Shown here: one piece after another, positions 60,661-64,000 of the stretch
Layout of the letters: each line of letters begins with the position of its first letter
How positions within the stretch are numbered: the stretch's first letter is position 1
Source of the DNA: Collinsella sp.
GTDB taxonomy: Bacteria; Actinomycetota; Coriobacteriia; Coriobacteriales; Coriobacteriaceae
Direction: 5' to 3'
NCBI GenBank assembly: GCA_019414515.1
Contig: DXLX01000015.1
Location: forward strand, 1-64,000
DNA length: 64,000 nt
The notes under the pieces: generated by a model
The model's database searches: none
Seen by the model: only the letters and a program-made list of their open reading frames with translations
What the model was told of the DNA's origin: nothing
Program-made: the position numbers and the translations under genes

Positions 60661-60697
60661 AAAAAGGGCCCGGAAGGCGAAGCCTTCCGGGCCCTTT
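60661..60697 (-). terminator. Terminator of pyruvate kinase
   Basis: A 16-bp perfect stem (60663-60678 with 60682-60697) around GAA; on the minus strand it is followed by a T-run (TTTTTT). It lies 29 bp after the pyk stop. Confidence 0.92.
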
Positions 60698-60725
60698 CCA
60701 ATGCAAGTGTGCTTGCAAGTGTGAT

Positions 60726-62186
60726 TTAGCGCACCTGAGCGACGTAAGCGACGTTGGTCGAGGAGACCTTGTCCTCGAGCTGAACACTCATGCGGGGATC
60801 GCCGGCGGTAGCGACGGTCAGATCGCCGGCCTCGACGTAGCCGAGCTCCTTAGCGGTCTCGATCGCCTTGACGATCGTGCCGTTGACGGTGCCCTGGGTA
60901 ATCTCGGCCTGGTGCGGGATAACGCCCCAGTACATGATCATCTGCTGGACGGCCCACTCGTGGCGGGAGAACGCGCAGATCGGCATGTTGGGACGGAAGT
61001 GCGAGATCAGGCGTGCGGTACGACCGGTGGTCGTCGGCACGGTGATGCACTTGGCGCCAACGGTGGTGGCCATGTTCACAGCGGACATACCCACAACGTT
61101 GTTGACGACGCGGGTGCCGTGAGCGTCGGCCGGAACCTCGAGCGGAGCGTGGGCCGGGAGGTACTTCTCGGCCTCGAGAGCAATGCTGGCCTGCATCTTA
61201 ACGGCCTCGACCGGGTACTTACCGGCAGCGGACTCGCCAGAGAGCATAACGGCGTCGGTGCCGTCGTAGATGGCGTTAGCAACGTCGGCAACCTCGGCGC
61301 GCGTCGGGCGCGGGTTCTGCTGCATGGAGTCGAGCATCTGCGTAGCGGTGATAACGGGCTTGTAGGCCGCGTTGCACTTGGCGATGATCTCCTTCTGGAT
61401 GTGCGGAACGAGCTCGGGCTTGATCTCGATACCCAGGTCGCCACGGGCGACCATGATGCCGTCGGAAGCCTCGAGGATCTCGTCGAAGTTCTCGACGCCC
61501 AGGGCGCACTCGATCTTCGGGAAGATCGTCACGTGCTCGCCACCGTTCTCGCGGCAAAGCTTGCGGATGCCGCGGACGGACTCGCCGTCACGGATGAAGG
61601 AAGCGGCGATGTAGTCGATGTTCTCGGTCAGGCCAAAGAGGATGTCCTGACGATCGCGCTCGGTGATGGCGGGCAGCGAGATGTTGACGTTGGGCATGTT
61701 GACGCCCTTGCGCTCGCCGATCAGGCCGTCGTTCTTAACGACGCAGGTCATGTCCTGGCCGCTGACGGACTCGACCTCGAGGGCAACCAGGCCGTCATCG
61801 ATCAGGATGAGGGAGCCCTTCTCGACCTCGGAAGGCAGAGCCAGGTAGTCGAGGGAGATGTGCTCAGCGGTGCCGTGGAAATCCTCGGACGTGGGCTGAG
61901 CGGTGACGACGATCTTATCGCCGGTCTTGACGGCAACCTTCTTGCCGTCGACCAGAAGGCCGGTGCGGACCTCGGGGCCCTTGGTGTCGAGCAGGATGCC
62001 GACAGGCAGACCGAGCTCCTTGGAAATACGGCGGACGCGCTCGATGCGACCGTGGTGCTCGTCGTAGGAGCCGTGCGAGAAGTTAAAACGGGCGACGTTC
62101 ATGCCCGCCTTGATCATCTCGCGGATGGTCTCGTCGCTATCGCAGGCGGGACCCATGGTGCATACAATCTTAGTGCGCTTGTACAT
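60726..62186 (-). CDS. pyk: Pyruvate kinase
   Basis: A 486-residue glycolytic enzyme making pyruvate and ATP from phosphoenolpyruvate. It opens KRTKIVCTMGPACDSDETI, contains FNFSHGSYDEH, LLDTKGPEVRTG, metal/active-site FPKIECALGVENFDEIL, GDLGIEI and ATQMLDSM(Q)QNPRPTRAE. The C-terminal allosteric domain is present, with no extra phosphohistidine domain. A minus-strand TATAAT (62255-62250) is the best -10; GGAGG precedes ATG 62186. It is transcribed alone. Confidence 0.97.
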   Translation of the reverse strand: MYKRTKIVCTMGPACDSDETIREMIKAGMNVARFNFSHGSYDEHHGRIERVRRISKELGLPVGILLDTKGPEVRTGLLVDGKKVAVKTGDKIVVTAQPTSEDFHGTAEHISLDYLALPSEVEKGSLILIDDGLVALEVESVSGQDMTCVVKNDGLIGERKGVNMPNVNISLPAITERDRQDILFGLTENIDYIAASFIRDGESVRGIRKLCRENGGEHVTIFPKIECALGVENFDEILEASDGIMVARGDLGIEIKPELVPHIQKEIIAKCNAAYKPVITATQMLDSMQQNPRPTRAEVADVANAIYDGTDAVMLSGESAAGKYPVEAVKMQASIALEAEKYLPAHAPLEVPADAHGTRVVNNVVGMSAVNMATTVGAKCITVPTTTGRTARLISHFRPNMPICAFSRHEWAVQQMIMYWGVIPHQAEITQGTVNGTIVKAIETAKELGYVEAGDLTVATAGDPRMSVQLEDKVSSTNVAYVAQVR

Positions 62187-62249
62187 TCAGACCTCCATCT
62201 GACATCGTCTTGCGCTGATAGATAAACCATAAGAAATAAAACCGAGATG

Positions 62250-62255
62250 ATTATA
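62250..62255 (-). promoter_or_regulatory. -10 box of pyk
   Basis: TATAAT on the minus strand, 64 bp before the start codon. The -35 is unclear (TTGGGG with a 19-bp spacer is the best). Confidence 0.45.
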
Positions 62256-62480
62256 ACGAAATGCCGACCGAATACCCCAAAAAATCGACCGTATGCCGAA
62301 ATGGAAGTTCATTTTTTGCGGGAAAAACGGTATATGAAAAATCTTTACCAACCACTCCAACCGCTGCTATCTGGGAGATATGTCAGTTTGGCGATGTGCC
62401 GAAGAAAAAACGTTTTACCAATGTTGAGCATCACACGGTCTGCACCGTTGCGTGCGGACCATATTTCCAAACCGATTGTT

Positions 62481-62510
62481 TTGGCTAGACGCGTCGCTTT
62501 GGGGTACCAT
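62481..62510 (+). promoter_or_regulatory. Promoter of the P-type ATPase gene
   Basis: TTGGCT (62481-62486) and TACCAT (62505-62510), spacer 18 bp. Bases 62256-62480 hold no gene. Confidence 0.55.
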
Positions 62511-62564
62511 AGCTCCACTATCAACTGCCGCTCAGCACGGCAGCCTTGATGAGCCCTTGCCCTT

Positions 62565-62621
62565 CTCCTGGGAATTATGATCGGGCATCAATCTGCTGAG
62601 TGGCCCGAATCCCAGGAGGGG
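62565..62621 (+). promoter_or_regulatory. Hairpin occluding the ATPase ribosome site
   Basis: CTCCTGGGA (62565-62573) pairs with TCCCAGGAG (62610-62618), which includes part of the ribosome site GGAGGGG (62615-62621). An inner stem TCGGGC (62581-62586)/GCCCGA (62603-62608) extends it. It could be a translational switch that senses metal or protein. I do not recognise a known riboswitch class. Confidence 0.55.
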
Positions 62622-62628
62622 ACTCTAT

Positions 62629-64000
62629 ATGCAAAAGGAATACCTGTCCGCCGCGGCGGAGGTGCTCAGCGACCAAGGTGTCGATGAGAACCTCGGCCTG
62701 AGCAACGACGAGGCGTCTTCGCGCCTCGCCAAGACAGGCCCTAACAAGCTCGAGGAAGCCGAGAAGACACCGCTGTGGAAGCGTTTCTTTGAGCAGATGG
62801 CCGACCCCATGGTCATCATGCTGATCGTTGCCGCCGTCATCAGTGCGCTCACGGGCATGGTCAAGGGCGAGCCCGACTTTGCCGATGTTGCCATCATCAT
62901 GTTCGTCGTTATCGTCAACTCGGTGCTGGGCGTGGTCCAGGAAGCCAAGAGCGAGGAGGCCCTCGAGGCCCTGCAGGAGATGAGTGCGGCGCAGTCCAAG
63001 GTGCTGCGCGACGGCAAGCTCGTGCACCTGCCGAGCGCCGAGCTCGTGCCCGGCGACGTGATCATGCTCGAGGCGGGCGACTCCGTCCCGGCCGACTGCC
63101 GCGTGCTCGAGAGCGCCACGATGAAGATCGAAGAGGCCGCGCTCACCGGCGAGTCCGTGCCCGTAGAGAAGCACGCCAACGTGATCGAGCTCGCTGCGGG
63201 CACCGATGACGTGCCGCTCGGCGACCGTAAGAACATGTGCTATATGGGCTCCACCGTCGTGTACGGCCGTGGTCGCGCCGTCGTGGTCGGCACCGGCATG
63301 AACACCGAGATGGGCAAGATTGCCGGCGCCCTGGCCGAGGCCAAGGAAGAGCTCACGCCGCTGCAAGTGAAGCTCGCCGAGCTCAGCCGCATCCTTACCA
63401 TTATGGTTATCGTCATCTGCGTCGTCATCTTTGGCGTCGACATCATCCGTCACGGCGTGGGCAACGTCCTCACCGACCCGACTGCCCTGCTCGACACCTT
63501 TATGGTCGCCGTCTCGCTTGCCGTCGCCGCCATCCCCGAGGGCCTGGTCGCCGTCGTGACCATCGTGCTGTCGCTTGGCGTGACCAAGATGGCCAAGCGC
63601 CAGGCGATTATCCGCAAGCTTTCTGCCGTCGAGACCCTCGGCTGCACGCAGACCATCTGCTCCGACAAGACCGGCACGCTTACCCAGAACAAGATGACCG
63701 TCGTCAAGCACGAGCTCGCTGCGCCCAAGGAAAAGTTCTTGGCCGGCATGGCGCTGTGCTCCGATGCCCAGTGGGACGAGGAGCTGGGCGAGGCCGTGGG
63801 CGAGCCGACCGAGTGCGCGCTCGTCAACGATGCCGGCAAGGCTGGTCTTACTGGCCTGACTGCCGAGCACCCGCGCGTGGGCGAGGCCCCGTTCGACTCG
63901 GGCCGTAAGATGATGTCCGTGGTCGTCGAGACCCTGGACGGCGAGTACGAGCAGTACACCAAGGGCGCGCCCGACGTGGTGATCGGCCTGTGCACCCATA
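62629..64000 (+). CDS. P-type calcium-transporting ATPase, 3' end outside window
   Basis: The frame from ATG 62629 stays open to the window end, 457 codons. Visible marks are the TGES phosphatase loop (EEAALTGESVPVEK), the membrane ion-site motif AAIPEGLVAVVTIVL, as in calcium pumps, and the phosphorylation site CSDKTGTLTQNK with Asp346. The beginning (MQKEYLSAAAEVLSDQGV) is a cation-ATPase N-terminal domain. The PEGL motif points to the P2 group, so Ca or another divalent ion is exported. The minus-strand frame over this region (62575-63999) is a shadow. Confidence 0.93.
   Translation, partial: MQKEYLSAAAEVLSDQGVDENLGLSNDEASSRLAKTGPNKLEEAEKTPLWKRFFEQMADPMVIMLIVAAVISALTGMVKGEPDFADVAIIMFVVIVNSVLGVVQEAKSEEALEALQEMSAAQSKVLRDGKLVHLPSAELVPGDVIMLEAGDSVPADCRVLESATMKIEEAALTGESVPVEKHANVIELAAGTDDVPLGDRKNMCYMGSTVVYGRGRAVVVGTGMNTEMGKIAGALAEAKEELTPLQVKLAELSRILTIMVIVICVVIFGVDIIRHGVGNVLTDPTALLDTFMVAVSLAVAAIPEGLVAVVTIVLSLGVTKMAKRQAIIRKLSAVETLGCTQTICSDKTGTLTQNKMTVVKHELAAPKEKFLAGMALCSDAQWDEELGEAVGEPTECALVNDAGKAGLTGLTAEHPRVGEAPFDSGRKMMSVVVETLDGEYEQYTKGAPDVVIGLCTH

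Overview
The window is chromosomal DNA from a high-GC anaerobic actinobacterium. It is most likely a Collinsella-type member of the Coriobacteriia from the gut, judging by codon use, strong GGAGG ribosome sites, rubrerythrin, many UTRA-type GntR regulators and mannose-family PTS genes. The genus is inferred from gene content and was not checked by search. I see no rRNA, prophage, transposase or CRISPR array. Two tRNA genes are present (Asp-GTC at 201, Val-GAC at 44315, minus strand).

Layout. 1-15 kb is mainly housekeeping: tRNA-Asp, an Rrf2 iron-sulfur-type regulator followed by an unusual MutY-like glycosylase without the iron-sulfur motif, rubrerythrin, two small membrane proteins, rmuC, an ABC exporter, nth, mfd, a PAP2 phosphatase, a threonine aldolase and a GNAT acetyltransferase. 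15-30 kb is a carbohydrate island. It has three UTRA GntR regulators, three SIS-domain deglycase-like enzymes, a complete mannose-family PTS (IIAB fusion, IIC, IID), a DMT exporter, a HAD sugar phosphatase, a YitT protein and recQ. The set resembles the glycated-amine (Amadori product) PTS/deglycase pathways: PTS uptake gives a phosphorylated glycated amine, SIS enzymes split it into sugar phosphate and amine, and the DMT protein could export the freed amine. Short repeated operators link the regulators to the genes.

30-38 kb holds a lactate/2-hydroxyacid dehydrogenase, metA (Glu111, acetyl-CoA type), an AbiEi/DUF559-like nuclease-fold protein, 5-formyl-THF cyclo-ligase and an M16C metalloprotease. 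38-44 kb is a defence or accessory segment: an AlbA_2/HTH regulator behind a 25-bp perfect palindrome, a Sau3AI-like restriction-modification pair with GATC sites in its control region, and two poorly known genes. 44-64 kb holds tRNA-Val, a DMT permease, a DUF4012 protein, glmM, an M32 carboxypeptidase, a Phe T-box with pheST, a cobalt/nickel ECF transporter (cbiM, cbiQ, cbiO), a zinc-dependent phospholipase C-like protein, a second nuclease-fold protein, pyruvate kinase and the start of a P-type calcium ATPase that runs off the window end.

The most striking non-gene feature is the number of intergenic palindromes. At least ten sequence-unrelated types occur, several in two to four copies. 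In two families a conserved core is joined to arms that differ between loci yet remain self-complementary within each locus. They sit in almost every long intergenic gap and look like the least described element here.
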